Below, piece by piece: positions 52,335 to 61,285 of a DNA stretch of 64,000 nt (position 1 is its first letter; the number at the start of each line of letters is the position of its first letter). Location: the NCBI RefSeq assembly GCF_003390925.1, contig NZ_QUBS01000033.1, positions 1 through 64,000 on the forward strand, read 5' to 3'. Made by a program: the position numbers and the translations under genes. The notes under the pieces were generated by a model that worked only from the letters and a program-made list of their open reading frames with translations, ran no database searches and was not told the origin of the DNA. The stretch comes from Trinickia diaoshuihuensis (lineage in GTDB: Bacteria > Pseudomonadota > Gammaproteobacteria > Burkholderiales > Burkholderiaceae).

Positions 52335-53408
52335 ATGCCCCCGCACAATACCGACGACGTCCGCATTCGAGAGTTGAAGGAACTGACGCCGCCTGCTCAC
52401 TTGATTCGCGAGTTCGCGTGCACGGAAGCCGTGTCCGATCTAATCTTCAGCACGCGCCGCGCGCTGCATCGCATCTTGCACGGCATGGACGATCGCCTCA
52501 TCGTCATCATCGGTCCGTGTTCGATCCACGATCCGAAGGCTGCGCTCGAATACGCGAGCCGGCTCGTGGAACAACGCAAGCGCTTCGCCGGCGAGCTCGA
52601 GATCGTGATGCGCGTGTATTTCGAAAAGCCGCGGACGACGGTGGGCTGGAAGGGTCTCATCAACGACCCGTATCTCGACAACAGCTTCAAGATCAACGAT
52701 GGGCTGCGCGCCGCGCGCGAGTTGCTCGTCGGAATCAACGAGCTGGGGCTGCCCGCGGGCACCGAATACCTCGATATGATCAGCCCGCAATACATCGCCG
52801 ATCTGGTGTCGTGGGGCGCGATCGGCGCACGCACGACCGAATCGCAAGTGCACCGCGAGTTGGCTTCGGGTCTATCGTGCCCGGTGGGCTTCAAGAACGG
52901 CACCGACGGCAACGTCAAGATCGCCGTCGATGCGATCAAGGCCGCGTCGCAGCCGCACCACTTTTTGTCGGTCACGAAGGGCGGCCACTCCGCGATCGTC
53001 TCGACCGCGGGCAACGAGGACTGTCATGTGATCCTGCGCGGCGGCAAGACGCCGAACTACGATGCGGCCAGCGTCGATGCGGCCTGCGCCGATATCGGCC
53101 GGGCCGGCCTGGCGGCGCGGCTCATGATCGATGCGAGCCACGCCAATAGTTCGAAGAAACACGAGAATCAGATTCCCGTGTGCGCCGACATCGGCCGGCA
53201 AGTGGCCGCGGGCGACGAGCGTATCGTCGGCGTCATGGTCGAGTCGCATCTCGTCGCAGGCCGCCAAGATCTGCAACCCGATTGCGCGTTGACGTACGGT
53301 CAAAGCATCACGGACGCCTGCATCGGCTGGGACGAGAGCGTCGCCGTGCTCGAAGGACTGGCCGATAGCGTCAAGCAGCGGCGCATTGCGCGCGGCAGCG
53401 GCAACTGA
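52335..53408 (+). CDS. aroG: AroG, 3-deoxy-7-phosphoheptulonate (DAHP) synthase, class I
   Basis: 357 residues from the ATG at 52335, with AGGAG 8 bases before it. It condenses PEP and erythrose-4-phosphate at the entry to the shikimate pathway. Class I features are LIVIIGPCSIHDPKAALEYA with metal-binding Cys62, RVYFEKPRTTVGWKGLINDP, GTEYLDMISPQYIADLVSWGAIGARTTESQ, GFKNGTDGNVKIAVDA and DASHANSSKKHENQ. The length and N-terminal region are those of the Phe-, Tyr- or Trp-feedback-regulated E. coli type; which amino acid inhibits it cannot be read by eye. It is probably controlled at the RNA level by the Phe-rich leader just upstream. It is convergent with hmp. Confidence 0.96.
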   Translation: MPPHNTDDVRIRELKELTPPAHLIREFACTEAVSDLIFSTRRALHRILHGMDDRLIVIIGPCSIHDPKAALEYASRLVEQRKRFAGELEIVMRVYFEKPRTTVGWKGLINDPYLDNSFKINDGLRAARELLVGINELGLPAGTEYLDMISPQYIADLVSWGAIGARTTESQVHRELASGLSCPVGFKNGTDGNVKIAVDAIKAASQPHHFLSVTKGGHSAIVSTAGNEDCHVILRGGKTPNYDAASVDAACADIGRAGLAARLMIDASHANSSKKHENQIPVCADIGRQVAAGDERIVGVMVESHLVAGRQDLQPDCALTYGQSITDACIGWDESVAVLEGLADSVKQRRIARGSGN

Positions 53409-53415
53409 GTCGTCG

Positions 53416-53440
53416 GCGGCATCGCCTCGGGCGTTGCCGC
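53416..53440. terminator. Weak hairpin between convergent aroG and hmp
   Basis: GCGGCA and TGCCGC arms (6 bp) around a 13-nt loop lie in the 45-bp convergent gap. There is no T-run. Termination is suggested only by position. Confidence 0.3.
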
Positions 53441-53453
53441 TTACGTGCATCGA

Positions 53454-54662
53454 TCAGGCAAGTGCGCCCGAACCGAACACCTCGCTATGGATCCGCGCGG
53501 GATCGACGCCGAGCGCCACGAGCGCATCGCGCTGCGCCTCCATGAAGGCCATCGGCCCGCATAGGTAGTAATCGGCATCGGGCAAAACGGCTTGCTCGGC
53601 GATGCGCGAGAAGTCGATCCGGCCTTGGAAGTCGTAATCGACGCCCTGCCGGTCCGCCGGACCCACCTCTTCGTAAAACACCGCGCGCGACACATTCGCG
53701 TGTTCGGCCACCGTCTTCGCGAGCCATTGCTTGAATGCATGGACCTTGCCGTTACGGCACGCATGCACGAACGCCACGCGGCGCGCGCTGCCCTCGGCCG
53801 CCAGCGTCGAAAGCATCGACATCATCGGCGTAATACCCACCCCACCCGAGACGAGCACCACGGGCGTCGACTTCGTGCGGTCGAGATGGAAGTCGCCCAT
53901 CGGCGCCGTGACTTCGACGATGCTGCCCTCTTCCACACCGTCGTGCAGCAGCGTCGAAAGACGGCCCGGCGGGACCGCTTCGCTGCCGCCTTCGCGTTTG
54001 ACCGAGATGCGCAGCCATTTGCCGTGCGGCGCGTCCGATAGGCTGTACTGCCGCGGCTGGTCGATGCCCAGTTCGCCGACGTAGCGCTTGACGGTGACGT
54101 ACTGGCCCGGCTCGAAACCGGCGGCCTTCGCACCGTCGGCCGGCGTCAGGTAAAAGGAGGTGATCTCGTCGCTTTCGACGACCTTGCGCGAGACGATGAA
54201 CGGACGGTAGCCGCTCCACGCCGCGTTGTCGTAGAGTTTCGCCTCCGCGCCGATCATGATTTGCGCGAGTTGGGCGTAAGCGGCGCGCCAAGCATCGAGC
54301 GTCGCTTCGTCGACCGCGTCGCCGAGCACCTCGACCACCGACGCCAGCAGATGTTCGCCGACGATCGGGTAATGCTCGGGGCGGATATTCAGACTGGCAT
54401 GCTTGTGAGTGATCCGGCCGACCGCGGAGCCGAGCGCACCCAAGTTGTCGATATTGGCCGCGTACGCGTAGACGGCGTGCGCGAGCACGTCGGCTTGGCT
54501 CCCGCTCTCCTGATGCGTCTGATTGAACAGGTTGCGCAGCTCCGGACGGCTCGCGAACATCCGGCGATAGAAATGCTTCGTAATCGTCGCGCCGTACTCG
54601 GCGAAGACCGGAGCGGTGGCTTTGACGCGGGAAATTTGGTCCGCGGTAAGAGCGGAGGTCAT
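53454..54662 (-). CDS. hmp: Hmp, flavohaemoprotein (nitric oxide dioxygenase)
   Basis: 402 residues. The globin domain (1-140) has the distal Tyr32, distal Gln (about 56) and proximal His88 in THKHASLNIRPEHY. The FAD domain (about 150-260) has RQYSLSDAPHG, and the NAD(P)H domain has VLVSGGVGITPMMSML and YLCGPMAFMEAQRDAL. It turns NO into nitrate with O2 and NADPH in the cytoplasm, protecting against nitrosative stress. An NsrR-like operator overlaps its promoter region at 54682-54704, so de-repression by NO is the likely control. The ATG at 54662 is only 20 bp from that site. nsrR is not in the window. Confidence 0.96.
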   Translation of the reverse strand: MTSALTADQISRVKATAPVFAEYGATITKHFYRRMFASRPELRNLFNQTHQESGSQADVLAHAVYAYAANIDNLGALGSAVGRITHKHASLNIRPEHYPIVGEHLLASVVEVLGDAVDEATLDAWRAAYAQLAQIMIGAEAKLYDNAAWSGYRPFIVSRKVVESDEITSFYLTPADGAKAAGFEPGQYVTVKRYVGELGIDQPRQYSLSDAPHGKWLRISVKREGGSEAVPPGRLSTLLHDGVEEGSIVEVTAPMGDFHLDRTKSTPVVLVSGGVGITPMMSMLSTLAAEGSARRVAFVHACRNGKVHAFKQWLAKTVAEHANVSRAVFYEEVGPADRQGVDYDFQGRIDFSRIAEQAVLPDADYYLCGPMAFMEAQRDALVALGVDPARIHSEVFGSGALA

Positions 54663-54681
54663 CGTTTCGGCGTTCCTCGTT

Positions 54682-54704
54682 AAGATGCATCAAGAATACA
54701 TTTT
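54682..54704 (-). promoter_or_regulatory. NsrR-like operator before hmp
   Basis: AAGATGCAT and, after a 5-base centre, ATACATTTT form an imperfect inverted repeat. With one more T/A on each side, 9 of 11 arm positions are complementary. This closely follows the NsrR consensus of two AAGATGYATTT-type half-sites. It is 20-42 bp upstream of the hmp start codon, covering where the promoter should be. Confidence 0.72.
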
Positions 54705-54813
54705 AACAAAGCACGCCATCCATACGACACATTGTCGCAGGGCAGCATGCCGCGTATGCCGCGGCAATCTTGCGTTTGGCGCCCGGATACGCCCGGTGTC
54801 TGCTGCGACCGCG

Positions 54814-55368
54814 CTACGGAACGCGGCGCTCGGGCTGCCACAGGACGTCGCTGCCGCCGCCCGCCCGATTCAGGACGCGCGCCAGCACGAATAGCAGATC
54901 GGATAACCGGTTGACGTATCGGCGCGGCGCATCGGCCAGCGGCTCGCTGCCGCCGAGCATGACGATCGCGCGTTCGGCGCGGCGGCACACGGTGCGGCAG
55001 ACATGCGCGAGGGCGGCCGCGCGCGTGCCGCCCGGCAAGATGAACTCCTTGAGCGGCGGTAGATCGGCGTTGTAATGCGCGAGCCAACCATCGAGCCGAG
55101 CCAAATGCGCATCGCCGATCACCGTATGGCCCGGGATGCAAAGCTCGCCGCCGAGATCGAACAAATCATGCTGGATCGCCGTCAGCGCTTCGTGCACGTC
55201 GGCCGGCAAGGGCTCCGCCAGGAGGACGCCGATCTGCGAATTGAGCTCGTCGACATCGCCCATTGCGGCGATGCGCGCGTCGTCCTTACGCACGCGGCGG
55301 CCGTCGCCAAGCCCCGTCGTGCCGTCATCGCCCGTGCGCGTGGCGATTTTGCTCAAGCGGTGGCCCAT
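54814..55368 (-). CDS. pduO: PduO-type cob(I)alamin adenosyltransferase
   Basis: 184 residues from the ATG at 55368, which has AAAGGAG 8 bases upstream; earlier in-frame ATGs at 55374 and 55398 are worse placed. TRTGDDGTTGLGDGRRVRKDD (9-29) is the ATP-binding P-loop-like motif of the PduO family, followed by GDVDELNSQIGVL, QHDLFDLGGELCIPG, KEFILPGGTRAAALAHVCRTVCRRAERA and NRLSDLLFVLARVLN. It makes adenosylcobalamin from cob(I)alamin. No pdu, eut or cob gene is adjacent, so it is probably a housekeeping corrinoid-salvage enzyme. A downstream 151-bp gap to hmp shows no other gene. Confidence 0.93.
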   Translation of the reverse strand: MGHRLSKIATRTGDDGTTGLGDGRRVRKDDARIAAMGDVDELNSQIGVLLAEPLPADVHEALTAIQHDLFDLGGELCIPGHTVIGDAHLARLDGWLAHYNADLPPLKEFILPGGTRAAALAHVCRTVCRRAERAIVMLGGSEPLADAPRRYVNRLSDLLFVLARVLNRAGGGSDVLWQPERRVP

Positions 55369-55638
55369 CGTCATCGCTCCTTTATCCGTTGAGGTCATAC
55401 CGGCGCTGCGGCCCGCCGACACGCGAAGCGACCCATTATAGGCGGCCGGCCAAGCCCCGCTACCGGCCTTCCGGCCAATTCTGGAGAAGCGGCGATCGGC
55501 GTAGAATTGAAGCAAGCATTGAACGGAGCGCCCGCTTGGCGAGGCTGCCGACGCTCTACATAGAGCGCGCCGTTCGATTAGACCGATATACCAATGCGCG
55601 ATGCATCGATCGCCGCTTCGCGCTGGGAGACGCTATCC

Positions 55639-57060
55639 GTGAACCACCCCGTGCCTCCGGCCGCCGTGCGCCCCCGCCGGCCGTTCCCCGCCGAGTTGCT
55701 GTCCGCGTTGCAGGCGCGGTTCGGCGAACGCGTTTCCACCTCGGAGGCCGTCCGCGCGCATCATGGCCGCGACGAATCCCCGTTCGATCCGCAATTGCCC
55801 GACGCCGTCGTCTTCGCGCAGAGCACGGATGAAGTGCGTGCGATCGTCGAGTTGTGCGCGCGCTACGCGGTGCCGATCATCCCCTATGGCAATGGCTCCT
55901 CGCTCGAGGGCCAACTGCTCGCGGTGGAAGGCGGCCTGAGCATCGACCTATCGGGCATGAACCGCATCGTCTCGATCGCGGGGCAAGATATGACGGCCAC
56001 TGTGGAGGCCGGTGTCTCGCGCAAGGCGCTGAACGAAGCGCTGCGCGATACGGGGCTCTTCTTTCCGATCGATCCGGGTGCGGATGCAAGCTTAGGCGGG
56101 ATGTCCGCCACGCGCGCCTCGGGCACGAATGCCGTGCGCTACGGCACGATGCGCGAGAACGTGTTGGGGCTCACCGTGGTGCTGGCCGACGGACGCGTCG
56201 TGAAAACCGGCACGCGCGCCCGCAAATCGTCGGCCGGCTACGATCTGACCCGCCTGTTCGTCGGCTCGGAAGGCACGCTCGGCATCATCACCGAAGTCAC
56301 GGTCCGGCTCTATCCGCAACCCGAAGCCGTATCGGCCGCGGTCTGCGCGTTCCCGTCGATGGGCGAAGCCGTGCGGACGGTCATCGAGACGATTCAGCTC
56401 GGCGTCCCGATCGCACGCGTGGAGTTCGTCGATGCGCTCGCGATTCGCGCCATCAATCGGCACTCGAATTTGACGCTGCCGGAGGCGCCCACGCTCTTTT
56501 TCGAGTTCCACGGCAGCGAAGCGGGCGTCAAGGAACAAGCCGAGCGCGTCGAAAGCCTGGCCGGCGAGCACGGCGGCAGCGGCTTTGCCTGGGCTACGCG
56601 GCCCGAGGAGCGCAGCCGTCTTTGGAACGCGCGCCATACGGCCTATTTCGCGATGCTGCAGTTGAAGCCCGGCTGCCGCGCCGTCACCACCGATGTCTGC
56701 GTGCCCATCTCGCGCCTGGCCGATTGCGTCGTCGAAACCGAGCAAGACTTGCTTGCGTCGCCGCTGCCTTGCCCTATCGTCGGTCATGTCGGGGACGGCA
56801 ATTTCCACGTCGCCATGCTCATCGATCCGAGCAAGCGCGAGGAGCTCGAAGAGGCCGAACGCCTGAACCGGCGCGTCGTGCAACGCGCGCTCGCGATGGG
56901 TGGCACCTGCACGGGCGAGCACGGCATCGGGCTCCATAAGATGGATTTCTTGGTCGACGAGCACGGTCCCGAGGCCGTCGATGCGATGCGCGCGATCAAG
57001 CATGCATTCGATCCGCGCAATCTCATGAATCCGGGCAAGATCTTTTCGTACACGGCCTGA
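55639..57060 (+). CDS. FAD-linked oxidase, D-lactate dehydrogenase/GlcD family
   Basis: 473 residues from a GTG at 55639, with GGGAG 9 bases upstream; an ATG at 55594 would add 15 residues without a Shine-Dalgarno sequence. The PCMH-type FAD domain has IIPYGNGSSLEGQLLAVEGGLSIDLSGMN (around 82-110), ATVEAGVSRKALNEAL, DPGADASLGGMSATRASGTNAVRYGTM and RLFVGSEGTLGIITEVTVRLYPQPE. The C-terminal oxidase domain ends GTCTGEHGIGLHKMDFLVDEHG and DPRNLMNPGKIF. The pattern resembles cytochrome-linked D-lactate dehydrogenase (LDHD). It is 20 bp upstream of glcD, so the four flavoprotein/FeS genes form one group. Confidence 0.88.
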   Translation: MNHPVPPAAVRPRRPFPAELLSALQARFGERVSTSEAVRAHHGRDESPFDPQLPDAVVFAQSTDEVRAIVELCARYAVPIIPYGNGSSLEGQLLAVEGGLSIDLSGMNRIVSIAGQDMTATVEAGVSRKALNEALRDTGLFFPIDPGADASLGGMSATRASGTNAVRYGTMRENVLGLTVVLADGRVVKTGTRARKSSAGYDLTRLFVGSEGTLGIITEVTVRLYPQPEAVSAAVCAFPSMGEAVRTVIETIQLGVPIARVEFVDALAIRAINRHSNLTLPEAPTLFFEFHGSEAGVKEQAERVESLAGEHGGSGFAWATRPEERSRLWNARHTAYFAMLQLKPGCRAVTTDVCVPISRLADCVVETEQDLLASPLPCPIVGHVGDGNFHVAMLIDPSKREELEEAERLNRRVVQRALAMGGTCTGEHGIGLHKMDFLVDEHGPEAVDAMRAIKHAFDPRNLMNPGKIFSYTA

Positions 57061-57080
57061 GATCGCCGACGGGGGAGCCT

Positions 57081-58574
57081 ATGGAAGCCGTTGTCTCGCC
57101 GTCGACCGACGTGCGCGCCGAACGCCAACGTGAAGTCGTGCAAGCGCTGATGGCCACGCTGCCCGCGCATTGCTTGCTCTATCGCGATGAAGATACCGCG
57201 CCCTACGAGTGCGACGGCATGAGCGTCTACCGGCAGTTGCCGCTTGCCGTCGCATTACCGGAGACGGAAGCGCAAGTGCAGCGCGTCCTGCAAATTTGCC
57301 GGCGGCTCGGCGTGCCGGTCGTCCCGCGCGGCGCGGGCACGGGGCTCTCGGGCGGCGCCACGCCGATCGCGCACGGTCTCGTGCTCTCGCTCTCGCGTTT
57401 CACCAAGATCGTCGAGGTGGACCCGTACGCGCGTACGGCCACCGTGCAGCCCGGCGTGCGCAATCTCGCCGTCTCCGAGGCGGCCGCGCCGTACGGGCTC
57501 TACTATGCGCCCGACCCTTCGTCTCAAATCGCCTGCACGATCGGCGGCAACGTCAGCGAAAACTCGGGCGGCGTGCATTGCCTCAAATACGGCCTGACCG
57601 TCCATAACGTGCTGCGCGTGCGAGCCGTGACGATGGACGGCGATATCGTCGAATTCGGCTCTCTGGCACCCGATGCGCCGGGGCTCGATCTGCTCGCCGT
57701 CATGATCGGCAGCGAGGGGATGTTCGCCGTCGTGACCGAAGTCACCGTCAAGTTGATCCCCAAGCCGCAAACGGCGCAGGTGGTGATGGCCAGCTTCGAC
57801 GACGTGGTCAAGGGCGGCGAGGCCGTCGCCGCGATCATCGCGGCCGGCATCATTCCCGCCGGCCTCGAAATGATGGACCGGCCGGCAACACGAGCCGTGG
57901 AAGCGTTCGTGGGCGCCGGCTACGACATCGATTGCGCGGCCATCTTGCTCTGCGAATCGGACGGCACGCCCGAGGAGGTCGCCGATGAAATCGTGCGCAT
58001 GACTGCCGTGCTGCGCGAGCATGGAGCAACCCGCCTGCAGATCTCGCGTACCGAAGCGGAACGATTGCGCTTTTGGTCGGGCCGCAAGAATGCATTCCCG
58101 GCCGCGGGCCGGATCTCGCCCGATTACTACTGCATGGACGGCACGGTCCCGCGGCGCAGCATCGGCCCGCTGCTTGCCCGCATCGAAACGATGGAAAGCA
58201 AATACGGGTTGCGTTGCATCAACGTCTTTCATGCGGGCGACGGCAATATGCATCCGCTGATCTTGTTCAACGGCAACGACACCGACGAACTGCGCCGCGC
58301 AGAGGAGTTCGGCGCCGAGATCCTCGAAACGTGCGTCGAGTTCGGCGGCACGATCACCGGCGAACACGGCGTCGGCATCGAAAAAATCAATTCGATGTGC
58401 GTGCAGTTCTCGCCCGCCGAGCGCGACGCGTTTTTCGCGGTCAAGCGCGCGTTCGACCCGGCCGAGCTCCTGAACCCGACCAAGGGCATCCCCACCCGCG
58501 CGCGCTGTGCCGAATACGGCAAGATGCACGTGCGGGGCGGCTTGCTGCCGCATCCGGAGTTGCAGCGGTTCTGA
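57081..58574 (+). CDS. glcD: GlcD, glycolate oxidase FAD-binding subunit
   Basis: 497 residues, typical of GlcD. It begins with an 80-residue region including CLLYRDEDTAPYECDGMSVYRQLPLAV, then the FAD domain PVVPRGAGTGLSGGATPIAHGLVLSLSRF, DPSSQIACTIGGNVSENSGGVHCLKYGLT and DLLAVMIGSEGMFAVVTEVTVKL, and the C-terminal domain with NVFHAGDGNMHPLILF and TGEHGVGIEKINSM. With GlcE and GlcF it oxidises glycolate, and often D-lactate, at the membrane. It differs clearly from the preceding paralogue, so this is not a recent tandem copy. Confidence 0.94.
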   Translation: MEAVVSPSTDVRAERQREVVQALMATLPAHCLLYRDEDTAPYECDGMSVYRQLPLAVALPETEAQVQRVLQICRRLGVPVVPRGAGTGLSGGATPIAHGLVLSLSRFTKIVEVDPYARTATVQPGVRNLAVSEAAAPYGLYYAPDPSSQIACTIGGNVSENSGGVHCLKYGLTVHNVLRVRAVTMDGDIVEFGSLAPDAPGLDLLAVMIGSEGMFAVVTEVTVKLIPKPQTAQVVMASFDDVVKGGEAVAAIIAAGIIPAGLEMMDRPATRAVEAFVGAGYDIDCAAILLCESDGTPEEVADEIVRMTAVLREHGATRLQISRTEAERLRFWSGRKNAFPAAGRISPDYYCMDGTVPRRSIGPLLARIETMESKYGLRCINVFHAGDGNMHPLILFNGNDTDELRRAEEFGAEILETCVEFGGTITGEHGVGIEKINSMCVQFSPAERDAFFAVKRAFDPAELLNPTKGIPTRARCAEYGKMHVRGGLLPHPELQRF

Positions 58575-58630
58575 GGACCAAACGGGCCGCGCGCACCCAC
58601 GGACTTACCCCTAGGCGGGCGCGGCGCGGC

Positions 58631-58658
58631 TTGTCTCGCCGCGCTCGGCCGGTACAAT
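58631..58658 (+). promoter_or_regulatory. Candidate sigma-70 promoter before glcE
   Basis: TTGTCT (58631-58636) and TACAAT (58653-58658) are 16 bp apart in the 134-bp glcD-glcE gap. A transcript starting near 58665 would have a leader of about 44 nt. Confidence 0.5.
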
Positions 58659-58708
58659 CTGTAACGGACGCCACCACGGCATGACTTGCTAAAAGCCGGC
58701 TTTACCGG

Positions 58709-59824
58709 ATGAACGACACGACGAAGCGCGAAGCCATGCAGGAAGAGGACATCGTGGCCTACTGGTCCGAACGGATCCGCGAGGCCACGGCCGAGGCGCG
58801 CCCGCTGCGTTTGCGCGGCGCCGGCACGAAGGATTGGTACGGCCAGCAGCTTCAGGGCGAAATACTCGATACGCGCGCGTATCGGGGCGTCATCGCCTAC
58901 GATCCCGCCGAACTCGTGATTACGGCCCGCTGCGGCACGCCGCTCGCCGAAATCGAGGCGACGCTGGCCGAACACGATCAAATGCTCGCCTTCGAGCCGC
59001 CGCACTTCGGCCGCGCATCCACGCTCGGCGGCTGCATCGCGGCCGGCATTTCGGGGCCGCGTCGAGCGCAAGCCGGTGCCGCGCGCGACTTCGTGCTAGG
59101 CGTCACGCTCATGAACGGCGCCGGCGAAACGTTGCGCTTCGGCGGCCAAGTGGTCAAGAACGTCGCCGGCTACGACGTCGCGCGGCTGATGGCAGGCTCG
59201 CTCGGCACGCTGGGGCTCATCCTCGATCTGTCGATCAAGGTCATGCCGCGCCCGGCCATGGAAGCAACGCTCAAGTTCGACATGAACGGCACCGACGCCG
59301 TGCGCAAGCTCAACGAATGGGGCGGCCGGCCCCTGCCGATCACGGCCAGCGCCTGGCGCAACGGCACCCTCGCCGTGCGTTTGTCGGGCGCCGAAACCGC
59401 GGTCAAGGCGGCCCGCAACACGATCGGCGGAGAAGTCGTCGATGCCGTCGAGGCAGAGCGTTTCTGGGAAGGGCTGCGCGAACAAACCGATCCGTTCTTC
59501 GCCTCGATCCCGCCCGATTCCGCACTATGGCGCCTCGCGCTGCCCTCGATCACCGAGCCGCTGCAATTGCCCGGCGCGCAGTTGATGGAATGGGGTGGCG
59601 CACAACGCTGGTGGATCACCGACACCGATGCGCAAACGGTACGCATCAGCGCGAAGCAAGCGGGCGGCCATGCCACGGTCTTCCGGTCGGGGCGGAATTT
59701 CGACCGCAGCGTCGGCGTTTTTACGTTGCTGCCGGCACCTCTCATGAAGATACACCGGGGCCTGAAGGCGGCCTTCGACCCGGCGCGCATTTTCAACCGC
59801 GCGCGGATGTATCCCGACTTCTGA
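58709..59824 (+). CDS. glcE: GlcE, glycolate oxidase FAD-binding subunit
   Basis: 371 residues. A shorter FAD domain protein: PLRLRGAGTKDWYGQ (about 32-46), YRGVIAYDPAELVITARCGTPLAEIEATL, FGRASTLGGCIAAGISGPRRAQAG and RFGGQVVKNVAGYDVARLMAGSLGTLGLILDLSIKVMP, ending AAFDPARIFNRARMYPDF. GlcE lacks the long C-terminal domain of GlcD and is needed with it for glycolate oxidase. It has its own candidate promoter and is followed by glcF after 88 bp. Confidence 0.93.
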   Translation: MNDTTKREAMQEEDIVAYWSERIREATAEARPLRLRGAGTKDWYGQQLQGEILDTRAYRGVIAYDPAELVITARCGTPLAEIEATLAEHDQMLAFEPPHFGRASTLGGCIAAGISGPRRAQAGAARDFVLGVTLMNGAGETLRFGGQVVKNVAGYDVARLMAGSLGTLGLILDLSIKVMPRPAMEATLKFDMNGTDAVRKLNEWGGRPLPITASAWRNGTLAVRLSGAETAVKAARNTIGGEVVDAVEAERFWEGLREQTDPFFASIPPDSALWRLALPSITEPLQLPGAQLMEWGGAQRWWITDTDAQTVRISAKQAGGHATVFRSGRNFDRSVGVFTLLPAPLMKIHRGLKAAFDPARIFNRARMYPDF

Positions 59825-59912
59825 TGCCCATGCCGACGAGGACATCGGAACGGCGCGAAGCGCATCCGCCAAGCATCCGGCGGAGCCAACGCTAACAGGC
59901 AACAGCGACGCA

Positions 59913-61172
59913 ATGCAGACCGAACTCGCAGACTTCATCCGCAACACGGCCGACGGGGACGAGGCCGATGCAATCTTGCGCAAATGCGTGCATTGCGGGT
60001 TTTGCACGGCCACCTGTCCCACTTATCAACTGCTCGGCGACGAACTGGACGGTCCGCGCGGGCGCATCTACTTGATCAAGCAGATGCTCGAAGGCGGCAG
60101 CGTCACGCGCAGCACGCAATTGCATTTGGACCGGTGCCTCACCTGCAGAAGTTGCGAAACGACCTGCCCGTCGGGCGTGCAATATGGGCGGCTCGTGGAG
60201 CTCGGGCGCCAGCATGTCGAGCAGACCGTACCGCGGCCGCTGCGTCAGCGGCTATTACGCCGGGTACTCGCCAGCGTGCTGCCGAACAGCGCGCTCTTCG
60301 CTCCGGCGATGCGGCTCGGACAGCTCGTGCGCCCGTTCCTGCCGCGCCGCCTGCGCGACAAAATCCCGCCGCGCCAACGGCTGCTCGAATGGCCGGATCA
60401 AGCGGCAGCGGCAGCGGGTTTGGCCGATGCGCGCGCGACGACCCGCCGCATGTTGCTGCTCGCCGGCTGCGTGCAGCCGGCGATGCTGCCGAATATCAAT
60501 ATCGCGACGGCGCGCGTGCTCCATGCGCTCGGCATCGAGACGGTGATCGAGCCAGAGGCCGGCTGTTGCGGCGCTATCCGCCTGCACTTGGGCTACCGAG
60601 ACGAAGCGCTCGACGATATCCGGCGCAACATCGACGCGTGGTGGCCGCATGTGGAGGCCGGCATCGAGGCGATCGTCATCAATGCCTCCGGTTGCGGCGC
60701 GACCGTCAAGGAATATGGGCACCTTTTGCGCAACGACGCGGCTTATGCGGAGAAAGCGCAACGGATCACCGATCTTTCGCGCGATGTCGCCGAAGTGCTG
60801 AGCGGGTTCGAAACGGAGCTTGCCGGACTCGCGCGGCGCCGCGGCGTACATACGGTCGCCTATCACCCGCCGTGCACGCTCCAGCACGGGCAGCAGATTC
60901 GCGGCACCGTCGAGCATCTGCTCGCGACGCTCGGCGTCGAAGTGCGCCTGCCCGTCGATAGCCACTTGTGTTGCGGCTCGGCGGGCACTTACTCGGTCAC
61001 GCAACCTTCGATGTCCTACACGCTGCGCGACCGCAAGGTGCAAAACCTGGAGGCGCTCGAACCGCAGATGGTCGTGTCGGGCAACGTCGGGTGCATCGCT
61101 CATCTGCAAAGCGGCACGTCGATGCCGGTCGCGCATTGGGTGGAACTGGTCGAGCATCTGATCTACGGGTAA
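59913..61172 (+). CDS. glcF: GlcF, glycolate oxidase iron-sulfur subunit
   Basis: 419 residues. Two ferredoxin-type [4Fe-4S] motifs are complete: Cys25, 28, 31 and 35 in CVHCGFCTATCP, and Cys75, 78, 81 and 85 in CLTCRSCETTCP. Two C-terminal CCG domains follow, with EAGCCGAIRLHLGY (about 217-230) and DSHLCCGSAGTYS (about 349-361), the heterodisulfide-reductase-like cofactor sites. It passes electrons from GlcD/GlcE to the quinone pool. It ends the glc group. No glcC regulator, glcB or glcA permease is present nearby, so regulation must come from elsewhere. Confidence 0.95.
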   Translation: MQTELADFIRNTADGDEADAILRKCVHCGFCTATCPTYQLLGDELDGPRGRIYLIKQMLEGGSVTRSTQLHLDRCLTCRSCETTCPSGVQYGRLVELGRQHVEQTVPRPLRQRLLRRVLASVLPNSALFAPAMRLGQLVRPFLPRRLRDKIPPRQRLLEWPDQAAAAAGLADARATTRRMLLLAGCVQPAMLPNINIATARVLHALGIETVIEPEAGCCGAIRLHLGYRDEALDDIRRNIDAWWPHVEAGIEAIVINASGCGATVKEYGHLLRNDAAYAEKAQRITDLSRDVAEVLSGFETELAGLARRRGVHTVAYHPPCTLQHGQQIRGTVEHLLATLGVEVRLPVDSHLCCGSAGTYSVTQPSMSYTLRDRKVQNLEALEPQMVVSGNVGCIAHLQSGTSMPVAHWVELVEHLIYG

Positions 61173-61242
61173 GCGCGGGCGTGCAGGGCGTACCGCGCGT
61201 CAATGCATGCGCGCCTGCGCAGCTCCTCGATCACCCGGGTCG

Positions 61243-61248
61243 TATAAT
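61243..61248 (+). promoter_or_regulatory. TATAAT -10 element before yggS
   Basis: A perfect TATAAT lies 38 bp upstream of the yggS ATG, giving a leader of about 31 nt. No recognisable -35 lies at 16-18 bp. Confidence 0.4.
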
Positions 61249-61285
61249 CCGCGACAGACTTCGTGCTCTCGCTCACGCGCAACTT

